Assembly: GCA_039029315.1 (NCBI GenBank) | Contig: JBCCGK010000002.1 | Span: forward strand, 147,903 to 211,902 | Length of the DNA stretch: 64,000 bases | Source: JBCCCJ01 sp039029315 | GTDB lineage: Bacteria > Bacteroidota > Bacteroidia > J057 | Direction of reading: 5' to 3' | Shown here: positions 41,607 through 50,173 of the stretch, piece after piece | Numbering within the stretch: position 1 is the first letter of the stretch | How the letters are laid out: every line of letters starts with the position of its first letter | Made by a program: the position numbers and the translations under genes | Notes under the pieces: model-generated | Seen by the model: the letters and a program-made list of their open reading frames with translations, nothing else | Told to the model about the DNA's origin: nothing | Database searches by the model: none

Positions 41607-43342
41607 TGTTGTTTCGTTTCAGCAGCTTGTTTATTCCTTTCTATTGCTACCTCAGAGGAATGAATTGGGGTAGCAGAATTCCCAAAGTTTTGGCGAATAT
41701 AAGTCAGGACTGACGCAATTTGTTGATCGGAGAGAAAACGATGTTGCGGCATGAGACTATTATAGCCGACACCCTTGACCTCAATGCCTCCTTCCAATCC
41801 ATCGAGGAGAACGCGAATCAATCTTTGCGGATCTCCTGTTACCCATTCTGTACCATCCAAAGGAGGGAATCTGCCAGGGGCTCCTTTCCCGTTTTCTTGA
41901 TGACACATGCCACAATAAGTAACATATATTTCCTCTCCATTACTTTGTGCATCTTTTTGTAGATTATCCAGAGTGATATCAGGCGTTTTGATGTGTGGCA
42001 ATGATTTATGTGTCTCCATGATAGCGAGATCTGCAGTTCCAAACTTCTCTTTATTTCCTGTAAATTGAATGCGCCAAATCTTGCCTTGTTCCGTTTCACT
42101 CAGGTACAATGAACCATCTGGCCCTGTTGTTATCCCCATGGGTCGGAAAATAGCATCTGTAACATTCACAATCGTATCTACCCCAGCAAATCCATCTGCA
42201 AACACCTCCCACTCTCCTGTTGCTCTCCCATTTTTGAACGGCACAAAAGCTACAAAATAGCCTGATTGAGGATAAGGAGCCCGAATCGTAGAGCCATGAA
42301 AGGCAATAAATGCTCCCTGCTTGTATCTTGATGGAAACTGATCTCCTGAATAGAAGTGAAGACCATTGGGGGCCCAATGACCAGGAAACCCTATCTCTGG
42401 AAGCATATACTCCTCACATCTGCCAATGCTGTCCCCATCTCCACCATACTCTGGAGCAAGTACTTTTTTTTCTTGAATCTGATCATAGTAGCAATAGGGC
42501 CAGCCAAAATTGGCCCCTTCCGTTACCCTGAGAAATTCTTCCGCAGGCAGCATTGCACTTTTCCATGGGGAGAAATGAGTAGGAAACAATCGAAGCAAAT
42601 CGTCTCTCCCATGCATGACAACATACAATTGGTCATCGACCTCATTCCAATCCATCGCTACAACACTTCGAATCCCAGTCGCATATCGCATTCCGTCCTC
42701 TTGCTTTTGATTGGGTGTATCCTTATCAAAACGCCAGATTCCAGCATGATCATCTAATTGGGGACATGGATCAAGACCTGGCTGAAAGGGTGTTCTTTTG
42801 GGGTCCTGACAAGCGTTGGATGGTGCACCAAACGGTACATACATATTCCCTTGCTTGTCAAAGGTGATTGGTTTGCCATTATGTTCATGATCTCCATGTG
42901 CATGATCATCCAGCATGATCAATTCTGCTTCGCCTCTTGGCAGCATTTCCTTCTCACTTAATTTGTATCGGTATACTGCTAATTCGGTGCTGAAATACAG
43001 ATATTCTTGATGAATGCGCATGGCAGTCTGATATCCCCAATTGCCAGCATGATCATAGGTTCCAAAAGTTCGAACCAGATCTGCTCGACCATCCCCATCT
43101 TCATCTCGCAGGACAGCACATCCTCCGTCCTGATCCGAATATCTCAGCTTCGCATACACATCTCCATTCGAGTTCACGGCAATTTCTCTCACTTTCCCTT
43201 TCAAACTATCTATCACAACTACCGCCTCAAATCCTTCAGGCAATGCCAAGCCGGCATTGTGATCCTCCTTTTGTAACTCACAGCTTATCAACAAGATAAG
43301 GAGAGAATAAGCCAAACCAATCAAACGAAAATGATCACCCAT
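41603..43342 (-). CDS. PQQ-type aldose sugar dehydrogenase-like protein fused to cytochrome c, lipoprotein
   Basis: A 579-aa lipoprotein (ILLISCELQ, Cys21) with a glucose/sorbosone dehydrogenase-type beta propeller (30-430) and a C-terminal class I cytochrome c: CGMCH at 477-481 and a likely axial Met531 in NSLMPQH. Propeller features are LPEGFEAVVVIDSL, YATGIRSVVAMDWNEVDDQL, MHGRDDLLRLFP, EGANFGWPYCYYD and RPMGITTGPDGSLYLSE. Proteins of this kind oxidise aldoses to lactones using PQQ; the fused haem passes electrons on. No PQQ synthesis genes are in the window. It is the first gene of the eight-gene operon. Substrate is not established, but the downstream lactonase, deacetylase and ammonia-lyase suggest an N-acetylhexosamine. 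Confidence 0.87.
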   Translation of the reverse strand: MGDHFRLIGLAYSLLILLISCELQKEDHNAGLALPEGFEAVVVIDSLKGKVREIAVNSNGDVYAKLRYSDQDGGCAVLRDEDGDGRADLVRTFGTYDHAGNWGYQTAMRIHQEYLYFSTELAVYRYKLSEKEMLPRGEAELIMLDDHAHGDHEHNGKPITFDKQGNMYVPFGAPSNACQDPKRTPFQPGLDPCPQLDDHAGIWRFDKDTPNQKQEDGMRYATGIRSVVAMDWNEVDDQLYVVMHGRDDLLRLFPTHFSPWKSAMLPAEEFLRVTEGANFGWPYCYYDQIQEKKVLAPEYGGDGDSIGRCEEYMLPEIGFPGHWAPNGLHFYSGDQFPSRYKQGAFIAFHGSTIRAPYPQSGYFVAFVPFKNGRATGEWEVFADGFAGVDTIVNVTDAIFRPMGITTGPDGSLYLSETEQGKIWRIQFTGNKEKFGTADLAIMETHKSLPHIKTPDITLDNLQKDAQSNGEEIYVTYCGMCHQENGKGAPGRFPPLDGTEWVTGDPQRLIRVLLDGLEGGIEVKGVGYNSLMPQHRFLSDQQIASVLTYIRQNFGNSATPIHSSEVAIERNKQAAETKQQ

Positions 43343-43751
43343 TCCAGATCATTTTAAAGGGGTTGAAAAATACAGATCTCTGTAATATAAGGGGATTATC
43401 GCTAACTTTAACAAAAGTGGTAGGAAGAAAAAAATTCACTGAGGGAAGATTCTTGGACAAAACAAGCCTTTACCGGGACGTTCAGTCAGCCTCTTGATTG
43501 TGAGGATCTGCTTGTCTTGTTGTTGCCAGATATATGTAGAGCAAGTCCTGGCGAAATCATCTATTTGGATAGTGGAAAAACACTCAGGTTTTTCAGCAAA
43601 GACCAGACCGCTTTCTCTGGAATAGTTGTTAGCGTTTGATCATATGGGTCTGCCCGGTCCCTTTCTCACACCGTCCTGTATGGCCAGTCTATACCCAGCA
43701 GCTTTCCCCATTTTTTGGTTTTCTTTAGAAATCAGCGTTTCAAACTTGGTC
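43343..43751. other. Intergenic region between lacI-type gene and the dehydrogenase operon
   Basis: About 409 bp. A 46-codon minus-strand frame (43640-43780) overlapping the lacI end and a start-less plus-strand frame (43424-43639) are open but have no recognised homology. ACAGATCTCTGT at about 43374-43385 is a short palindrome upstream of the dehydrogenase gene. No clear promoter consensus and no copy of the 45-kb operator was found. Confidence 0.4.
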
Positions 43752-44837
43752 TTATATTCTGTCGGTCTTTTCGAGATCATGCGGCTCCGGCTGCATATTT
43801 TCGAGATAGCAATTGACATTTTCCTGATTCACAATATCAATAGGCAACAGATTTTGAGCGGGAATATCTTTCTGAAACAGAAAGTGCTCTGCAAGATCCT
43901 TCACAGCCAAATACCCCTGTTTATGAGGATTTTGGTGGATGAGAAAATCTATGATTCCTTTGGAAAGAAAATGAACATTCTGTGGAATCAGATCATATCC
44001 AATCAGGTTGGCATGAATGTTCAACTCTTCCATGATAGCGGCAATTTTATAGGTCTTGGAAGTGGATACCAACAGACCTGCAAGATCTGGATGCTGTGCA
44101 AAGAAATCTTTGATCCATTCATCCTGAATATCATTCTGTTGCTTATCGATGTTCAGAGAAACAACTTCATAATGGTCCTTCTGAAAGAAAAAAGACCGAA
44201 ATCCCATATCTTTCTCTTGCATAGTCCTGGAATCCCGAAACACCCCATCCATATGAACAATCGCAAATTTCCCACCTGACTTATTCATTTTGGCTAAAAG
44301 ATCTCCACCGATTCGTCCACTTTGGTATAGATCCTGTCCAATAAATCCATTAACCTTGGTTTGGACAGGTGTATTAAAAACGGTAACAGGAATATTTTTC
44401 TCCAGACTGAGTTCAAGAAAAACATCCGAACTTGCGCGAGATATAGGGGCAACAGCAATCCCGTGGGGCTTCTTGCTCAAAATGGTATGGAAACAATTGT
44501 TAAAATCCTCTGAGTCATTTTGGGAAAAATGATGAACCTCTACAGAAATACCAAAGGAGCTAAACTCAGCAATAGCTTGCTGAATTCCATTGAATGCCAT
44601 TTGCCAATAAGGATCATCTGGCTTACATAAGAGAACAGCAAGGGTATACATTTGTCCCTGCCTCAAACTTCTCGCAATCAGGTTTGGCTGATAGTCTATT
44701 TCGGATAATACTTTTTCGACTTTCAATCTGGATTTGTGAGAGACTTTTCCCCGATTATGCAATACTCGGTCTACAGTTCCTCTAGAGACATTTGAGAGGC
44801 GAGCAATGTCTTTTATTGTATAGTGATTCTTTTTCAT
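43752..44837 (-). CDS. LacI/GalR-family transcription regulator
   Basis: A 361-aa repressor-type regulator. Residues 6-30 are the LacI helix-turn-helix (TIKDIARLSNVSRGTVDRVL), 50-60 the hinge helix (NLIARSLRQG) and 63-345 a periplasmic-binding-protein-like sugar-sensing domain (MYTLAVLLCKPDDPYWQMAF). It is encoded in the centre of the utilisation locus, divergent from susC and upstream of the oxidative operon. The 42-bp palindrome between it and susC contains two TGTGyTCGArCACA-like sites with a central CG, as expected for this family, so it probably controls susCD and itself. The effector would be a sugar or sugar acid from the pathway (inference). Confidence 0.93.
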   Translation of the reverse strand: MKKNHYTIKDIARLSNVSRGTVDRVLHNRGKVSHKSRLKVEKVLSEIDYQPNLIARSLRQGQMYTLAVLLCKPDDPYWQMAFNGIQQAIAEFSSFGISVEVHHFSQNDSEDFNNCFHTILSKKPHGIAVAPISRASSDVFLELSLEKNIPVTVFNTPVQTKVNGFIGQDLYQSGRIGGDLLAKMNKSGGKFAIVHMDGVFRDSRTMQEKDMGFRSFFFQKDHYEVVSLNIDKQQNDIQDEWIKDFFAQHPDLAGLLVSTSKTYKIAAIMEELNIHANLIGYDLIPQNVHFLSKGIIDFLIHQNPHKQGYLAVKDLAEHFLFQKDIPAQNLLPIDIVNQENVNCYLENMQPEPHDLEKTDRI

Positions 44838-44884
44838 GAGGTGTACAATCCATAAAAAAATAACTGTTCTCGCGTTTCGTCCTG

Positions 44885-44892
44885 CAAAATTA
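44885..44892 (-). promoter_or_regulatory. -7 promoter element of the lacI-type gene
   Basis: CAAAATTA reads TAATTTTG on the minus strand, matching TAnnTTTG, 48 bp before the regulator ATG. No good -33 match. Confidence 0.45.
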
Positions 44893-45080
44893 AGGCATAA
44901 AGTGTAAAATCATGAATAGGGAATCCGTTTTCCTGTCAATGGTCAAACAATTTTCTCGCCTTCCCTACTCAGTGCTGCCACCAAAATTGTGGGCATATCT
45001 ATCCCATTTCCCGCAGTTATTGTCTCCTTAATCGGTGGCTTTTTTTATATATAGACTCAAAATATTTTTTTTAGTGAAAT

Positions 45081-45122
45081 AAATGTGCTCGAACACAAAT
45101 ATATTTGTGTTCGAGCACATTT
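45081..45122. promoter_or_regulatory. Double LacI-type operator: 42-bp perfect palindrome
   Basis: All 42 bases form an uninterrupted perfect inverted repeat centred at 45101/45102. Each half holds an imperfect 14-bp palindrome with a central CG: TGTGCTCGAACACA (45084-45097) and TGTGTTCGAGCACA (45106-45119). The centres are 22 bp apart, about two helical turns, allowing two dimers on one face. It sits between the divergent regulator and susC genes, 157 bp upstream of susC. TATATTCG at 45136-45143, close to TAnnTTTG, may be the susC -7 box just downstream, which would make this a repressor site. Confidence 0.82.
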
Positions 45123-45278
45123 GATTTTTGAATTCTATATTCGTAACTAGAAAGTGGATTTACCCTCCATAAGTTCTTTTCTCCAACCAAAGGGTTTAAT
45201 GGTAGCATACTTCCTATTGGCCTTCCAATCAGCTACCTATTTGTTAGTACTTCATTCTTTACCTCCTAATTTATTTCT

Positions 45279-48200
45279 ATGGACCATATGTTACTTTACA
45301 CCCCCATGCCCATTCCCAACTCATTGTGGAAGCAGGTATGGATATTTTCGATCTTAGTCTTGCTTGGCATTGGGACAAGCTTCTCCCAAACAACGATCAG
45401 TGGGCAGGTTACCGGCTCTGATGGCGAAGGTCTGGCAGGCGCGACCATTCAAGTCAGAGGAACGCAGACAGGGATCTTTACAGATGAAAAAGGGCAATAC
45501 AACCTGACTGTCCCCAATAATGAATCTGTTCTGGTTATATCATTTATTGGGTATGAAACGCAGGAAATCACTGTTGGGAATCGCTCAACGGTCAATATAT
45601 CCCTGGTTTCTATAGGGCTGAATGTAGATGAGGTGGTCATTACTGCCTTGGGGCTGGAAAGATCCAAGAAGGCCATCACCTATTCCGCCCAGAATGTACG
45701 CTCCCAAGACATGAAAGAGGCTCGCCCTCTGAATGTGGTCAATGGACTTTCGGGGAAAGTCGCAGGGGCTTCCGTAGCCAGGTCTGGCGCAGGTGTAGGC
45801 GGAGCTTCGAAATTGATTATTCGTGGAAATCGTTCCATCTCCGGAAGTAGCCAGCCGATCTATATTGTAGACGGTGTGCCCTTGGGACAGGATATTAGCA
45901 ACATTAGCCCGGATGATATTGAGACGATTACGGTACTCAAAGGTGCAAACGCTGCAGCTCTTTATGGCGCCCGTGCCAATAATGGTGTCGTTGTCGTTAC
46001 AACCAAAAGAGGAAATGGAGGAGAATCTTTTTCTGTGGATCTCAACACAACCTTTATGGCTTCAGAAGCCATCTATCTCAACAGCTGGCAGAACGAATAT
46101 GGCCAGGGTACAGGTGGGGAGTATAGCCCCAATGCCAATCGTTCATGGGGTCCAAAACTGGATGGAACCTCCAAAGCACATTGGTCCAACGACCCCAGTT
46201 GGTCAGGCATGTCTACCTATCAAGCCTATCCAAACAACAAGACAACGGATTTCTTCCAAACAGGTCGCAATTTGGCAACCAACCTTGGCATTACCTCTAA
46301 TACTGCCAATTCCAGTTCTTATTTCTCTTATACTTTTACAGATGCAGCAGGTATCGTTCCGGGTAATAAGCTAAATTCTCACAACATCAATGTTCGTGTC
46401 AACACAAAAGTTCACGATCGATTAACTCTCGACTCAAAGGTGAATTACATTCGCCAAAACATCAATTATGAGCTGGATCAGGGCGAAAGCTACGCCAATC
46501 CGATCAGAGCTGCTTACAAAATGCCTTCGAACATCAACCCTGCAGACGCGCAAATCTTTGAGTTCACAGATCCGAGTGGGGTGATCAAGCAACACTATTG
46601 GCTCCCAGGCAACAACGCCCCAATGAATCCTTATTGGAATCTTAACCGACTCACCAATGATGTCCTGAATGAACGAGTGATTGGACTCATTTCTCTCAAA
46701 TATGACTTTACTGATGAGTTGAGTCTCCTGGTACGATCCGCCTTGGACCGCTTCAATCGCACAAGAGTCAATCGATGGGCCAATGATTCCTATATCATCG
46801 CCCAAAACGGTCGATACTTTTCCAATGACACCAAAGGATTCGAATGGAACTCCGACTTCTTGCTGAACTATAACAATACCTTTGGGTCTGACCTCAATGT
46901 CGATGTCAGCTTTGGGGGCAACCTTCGACAGACTGAATTCCGGGGGATCAATGGCAATCCAAATGGCAATAGCACCTTGAACGTGCCCAACCTCTTTGCA
47001 TTTAGCAATACCGGGACACAATCCGTCAGTGAATCCTTCAATCAAAAGGAAGTACAGTCCTTATATGGCTTTGCTACTATTGGATGGAAAGATGCCATCT
47101 TTTTGGATCTCACAGCCAGAAATGACTGGAGTTCTACCTTGAAGCCGGGCAATTGGTCTTATTTGTATCCCTCTGCTGGTTTGACAGTTGTGATATCTGA
47201 TCTGATGGAGTCTACTCCCGACTGGCTCACTCTGGCGAAGTTGCGTGGCTCTTATGCACAGGTGGGAAACGATACAGACCCCTATCGGACAGCACGTCTG
47301 GCGAGTATAGGCGGCGGAGGAACAGGTGGATTTCTGCAACTGTCTACAACAATTCCAGTTGACAACCTGCTTCCTGAGGAGACAACCTCCCTTGAATTCG
47401 GTGCAGACCTCCGCTTTTTTCAGAATCGATTAGGCATCGACTTAACCTATTACCAATCCAATAGTACTGACCAGTTATTTGCCATTGCAGTTCCCGTCGC
47501 ATCTGGTGCGTCTAGTGTTTTTCTGAATGGTGCTGATATTGAAAATAAAGGAATTGAGCTGGTACTGAATGTAAGACCAATCAGTACAAGAGAGTTCCAG
47601 TGGGACATTAATTTCAATTTTGCCCGCAATAGAAGTACGGTAATAGAACTTGCAGAAGGTCTAGATCAGCTTAATATTGGCGGTGCCAGCTTTTTGAGAC
47701 AATTCAGACTAATCGCAGGACGCCCTTGGGGAGATGTATATTCGAAAGGATTTGAAAGAGATGATCAAGGAAGAGTGATAGTCGAAGCAAATGGCGTTCC
47801 CAGAACAACTTCTGGCCTGGATGTACAGGTATCTAATTTCAATCCCGATTGGCTCGGAGGCATAAGAAATACCTTCTCGTTCAAAAACTTGACCCTGAGT
47901 TTCCTGATTGACATTCGCCAGGGAGGAACTGTTGTTTCAAATACAGATGCAATCATGTTTGCCGACGGCTTGACAGTAGAGACACTTGAAGGCCGCGAAG
48001 GAGGCTTGGTATTCGGAGACAACTTCTTCCCAGACGAAATTGCCGTACAAGAAGACGGGACCCCGAATACAGTAGCGACTACTTCTGAAGCTATGTGGAA
48101 CCAACTCGGTGGCAGAAACGCTCCTGTTGGAGAAGCATTTATTAGAGACGCTTCAAATTCACGATTGAGGGAGGTAGTACTCGGATATTCCATTCCTTCT

Positions 48201-48395
48201 ACTGCTTTGGGAAAAAGCCCATTTTCAGGGATCAAAATTTCTGCTGTTGGCAGAAACCTCTTCTTCTTTAGCAATGCAGCAGGGAACATAGATCCTGAGA
48301 TTATTGTTGGAACCGGCATCAACGCTGATGGAACAGAGGCATTTGGCCCACCCACAATGCGAGAGTATGGTGTCAATCTGAAACTGAGCTTCTAA
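45279..48395 (+). CDS. SusC/RagA-like TonB-dependent outer-membrane transporter
   Basis: This 22-strand TonB-dependent barrel imports glycans in complex with the SusD lipoprotein. Signal peptide, carboxypeptidase-regulatory-like domain (TISGQVTGSDGEGLAGATIQ with GYETQEITVG, about 38-115), TonB box region and plug (130-235: NVVNGLSGKVAGASVARSGA, IYIVDGVPLGQDISNISPDD, VLKGANAAALYGARANNGVV) and barrel to the C-terminus (MREYGVNLKLSF). At 1038 aa it is normal for the family. The ATG at 45279 is possible; the ATG at 45306 (MPIPNSLWKQVWIFSILVLL) gives a more standard signal. It is the first gene of the plus operon, next to the LacI-type operator. Confidence 0.96.
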   Translation: MDHMLLYTPMPIPNSLWKQVWIFSILVLLGIGTSFSQTTISGQVTGSDGEGLAGATIQVRGTQTGIFTDEKGQYNLTVPNNESVLVISFIGYETQEITVGNRSTVNISLVSIGLNVDEVVITALGLERSKKAITYSAQNVRSQDMKEARPLNVVNGLSGKVAGASVARSGAGVGGASKLIIRGNRSISGSSQPIYIVDGVPLGQDISNISPDDIETITVLKGANAAALYGARANNGVVVVTTKRGNGGESFSVDLNTTFMASEAIYLNSWQNEYGQGTGGEYSPNANRSWGPKLDGTSKAHWSNDPSWSGMSTYQAYPNNKTTDFFQTGRNLATNLGITSNTANSSSYFSYTFTDAAGIVPGNKLNSHNINVRVNTKVHDRLTLDSKVNYIRQNINYELDQGESYANPIRAAYKMPSNINPADAQIFEFTDPSGVIKQHYWLPGNNAPMNPYWNLNRLTNDVLNERVIGLISLKYDFTDELSLLVRSALDRFNRTRVNRWANDSYIIAQNGRYFSNDTKGFEWNSDFLLNYNNTFGSDLNVDVSFGGNLRQTEFRGINGNPNGNSTLNVPNLFAFSNTGTQSVSESFNQKEVQSLYGFATIGWKDAIFLDLTARNDWSSTLKPGNWSYLYPSAGLTVVISDLMESTPDWLTLAKLRGSYAQVGNDTDPYRTARLASIGGGGTGGFLQLSTTIPVDNLLPEETTSLEFGADLRFFQNRLGIDLTYYQSNSTDQLFAIAVPVASGASSVFLNGADIENKGIELVLNVRPISTREFQWDINFNFARNRSTVIELAEGLDQLNIGGASFLRQFRLIAGRPWGDVYSKGFERDDQGRVIVEANGVPRTTSGLDVQVSNFNPDWLGGIRNTFSFKNLTLSFLIDIRQGGTVVSNTDAIMFADGLTVETLEGREGGLVFGDNFFPDEIAVQEDGTPNTVATTSEAMWNQLGGRNAPVGEAFIRDASNSRLREVVLGYSIPSTALGKSPFSGIKISAVGRNLFFFSNAAGNIDPEIIVGTGINADGTEAFGPPTMREYGVNLKLSF

Positions 48396-48423
48396 TTAAC
48401 CTATCAACAACAAGAATTAACTC

Positions 48424-49989
48424 ATGAAATATTCATCAATTATATTTCTCCTTTTCACTACGCTCTTACTCTTCAATGGATGTACAGAGAATTTTGAAGA
48501 GCTAAACACCAATCCACTGGCCTTGACTGCTGACAAGGTAGACGCATCCTTGATAGGATTGGCTTTTGCTCAAACCCAATACAATACTGTTAATGGTGTT
48601 CACTGGAGATTCCAAATCTCGGAAAACCTGTTTTCAGATCTTTTCTGCCAATACTTTGCGACGACACAGTCCAATTTCGATTCAGATCGTTATACCCAAG
48701 TTGGTCGATGGTCTGATTTGGCCTGGTCTTCTTTCTATGGGCAGGCTGCTCCCAATATCAAATTTGTTGAAGATTTTACCGCAGAACAAGGATTGACAGT
48801 AGAGAATGCCATAGCCAAAGTATGGAGAGTCTATGGATATCACAGAATTACGGACTATTGGGGACCTGTTCCTTATAGTCAGTTTGGAAATGGAGAGACA
48901 GTAGTTGCTTATGACAGTCAGGAATCCATGTATGACAATTTCTTCACAACCCTGGATGAAGCAGTAAGTGTCCTGAAATCCAATTCTGGGGCAAATGCTT
49001 TTGGGGCGAATGATCAGATTTATGGAGGAGATGCAAGCCAATGGCTCAAATTAGCCAATACCTTACGGCTCAGACTTGCCTTGCGCATCAAATATGTCGA
49101 TCCAGGCAAGGCAAAATCCGAAGCTGAGAAGGCTGTTGCTGATGGCGTAATCGAAGATGTAGGCGACAATGCGACGATGTTGACAACAGCCAACTCTCCC
49201 AACCCTATCAGCACCATTACGAATTGGGGAGAATATCGAATGAGCTCTACTATGGAAAGTGTCTTGAAAGGATTTGAAGATCCTCGTATGCCGGTGTATT
49301 TCAGTCCTGCAGTGAATGGTGATTCTGATGGAGACGGCATCCCGTATGAGGGATTGCGCAATGGACAAGCCAAAATTGACATACAGGCAGACCAAAATAC
49401 CCCTCATTCTGATGTTGGCCCACAATTCCGACCAGAGAATTTGGGTGGATTCCCAAGAATCGTTGTGATCCGTGCTGGCGAAGCTTACTTACTCAGAGCA
49501 GAAGGGGCATTGGAAGACTGGAACATGGGAGGAAATGCAAAAGAACTCTATGAGGAGGGCATTCGCCAATCCATGATGGAATGGACAGATGCTGACGCAG
49601 CTGCAATAGATGCCTATATTGCTTCCAGCAATACGCCCGTAGAAACCGGCGACATCCATAATACTCCTGCCTTGACAGATATCCCTATCGCCTTCGAAGA
49701 AGCCGGCAGTAAGGAAAGAAGGCTGGAACAGATCATCACTCAAAAGTGGTTGGCACTCTATCCCGATGGATGGGAAGCATGGGCTGAATTGCGAAGAACC
49801 GGGTATCCCAAACAGTTTGACCGCCTAAATTCAGATAATCCTGATGTTGGAGTAGATGAAATTATGCGAAGAATGGTCTATGTCACCAGTGAATTTGACA
49901 ACAACAGAGAAGGGGTTGATGGTGCAATCGGGTCTACAGAATTGGGAAGTGATAAAAACAACACCAAAGTCTGGTGGGACAAGAAATAA
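48424..49989 (+). CDS. SusD/RagB-like glycan-binding lipoprotein (SusD-2 type)
   Basis: This surface lipoprotein forms the lid of the SusC transporter. The signal ends LLFNGC with Cys20, and the mature start CTENFEELNTNPLALT is typical of the SusD-like group 2. Helical TPR-like segments follow (AIAKVWRVYGYHRITDYWGP, PYSQFGNGETVVAYDSQESM), and the late motif RAGEAYLLRAEGAL and the terminal WAELRRTGYP conform to the family. It is 521 aa and lies 28 bp after susC. A predicted hairpin follows the gene before the VCBS gene. Confidence 0.95.
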   Translation: MKYSSIIFLLFTTLLLFNGCTENFEELNTNPLALTADKVDASLIGLAFAQTQYNTVNGVHWRFQISENLFSDLFCQYFATTQSNFDSDRYTQVGRWSDLAWSSFYGQAAPNIKFVEDFTAEQGLTVENAIAKVWRVYGYHRITDYWGPVPYSQFGNGETVVAYDSQESMYDNFFTTLDEAVSVLKSNSGANAFGANDQIYGGDASQWLKLANTLRLRLALRIKYVDPGKAKSEAEKAVADGVIEDVGDNATMLTTANSPNPISTITNWGEYRMSSTMESVLKGFEDPRMPVYFSPAVNGDSDGDGIPYEGLRNGQAKIDIQADQNTPHSDVGPQFRPENLGGFPRIVVIRAGEAYLLRAEGALEDWNMGGNAKELYEEGIRQSMMEWTDADAAAIDAYIASSNTPVETGDIHNTPALTDIPIAFEEAGSKERRLEQIITQKWLALYPDGWEAWAELRRTGYPKQFDRLNSDNPDVGVDEIMRRMVYVTSEFDNNREGVDGAIGSTELGSDKNNTKVWWDKK

Positions 49990-50047
49990 CTTCTGACTCC
50001 TGCTGAAAATCAAAAACAGGAAGAATCAATTTCTTCTCTTTTGAGCA

Positions 50048-50112
50048 AAAACACAGCACCATAGATCTACCAGATAAACAGTCGTTTCGGTGGATGTATG
50101 GGGCTGTGTTTT
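50048..50112 (+). terminator. Long hairpin after susD (terminator or attenuator)
   Basis: AAAACACAGC pairs with GCTGTGTTTT, and after one mismatch CCATA pairs with TATGG, around a 33-nt loop. The 3' arm ends in TTTT followed by CCC, so termination may be only partial, which would lower expression of the downstream VCBS gene relative to susCD. Confidence 0.5.
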
Positions 50113-50173
50113 CCCTTTGATCAGTGGGCAGAGTTCCTTTTTTATTCTGTTGGGTAAATAATCGAAATCTACC

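Noticed and set aside
43424..43780. Two small open frames (plus strand 43424-43639, minus strand 43640-43780) between lacI and the dehydrogenase gene
   Set aside because: The first has no start codon and the second is only 46 codons overlapping lacI; neither resembles a family I can name, though a decayed gene is possible.
45081..45122. Bidirectional terminator
   Set aside because: It lies between divergent gene starts, not ends, and contains two CG-centred operator sites beside a LacI gene.
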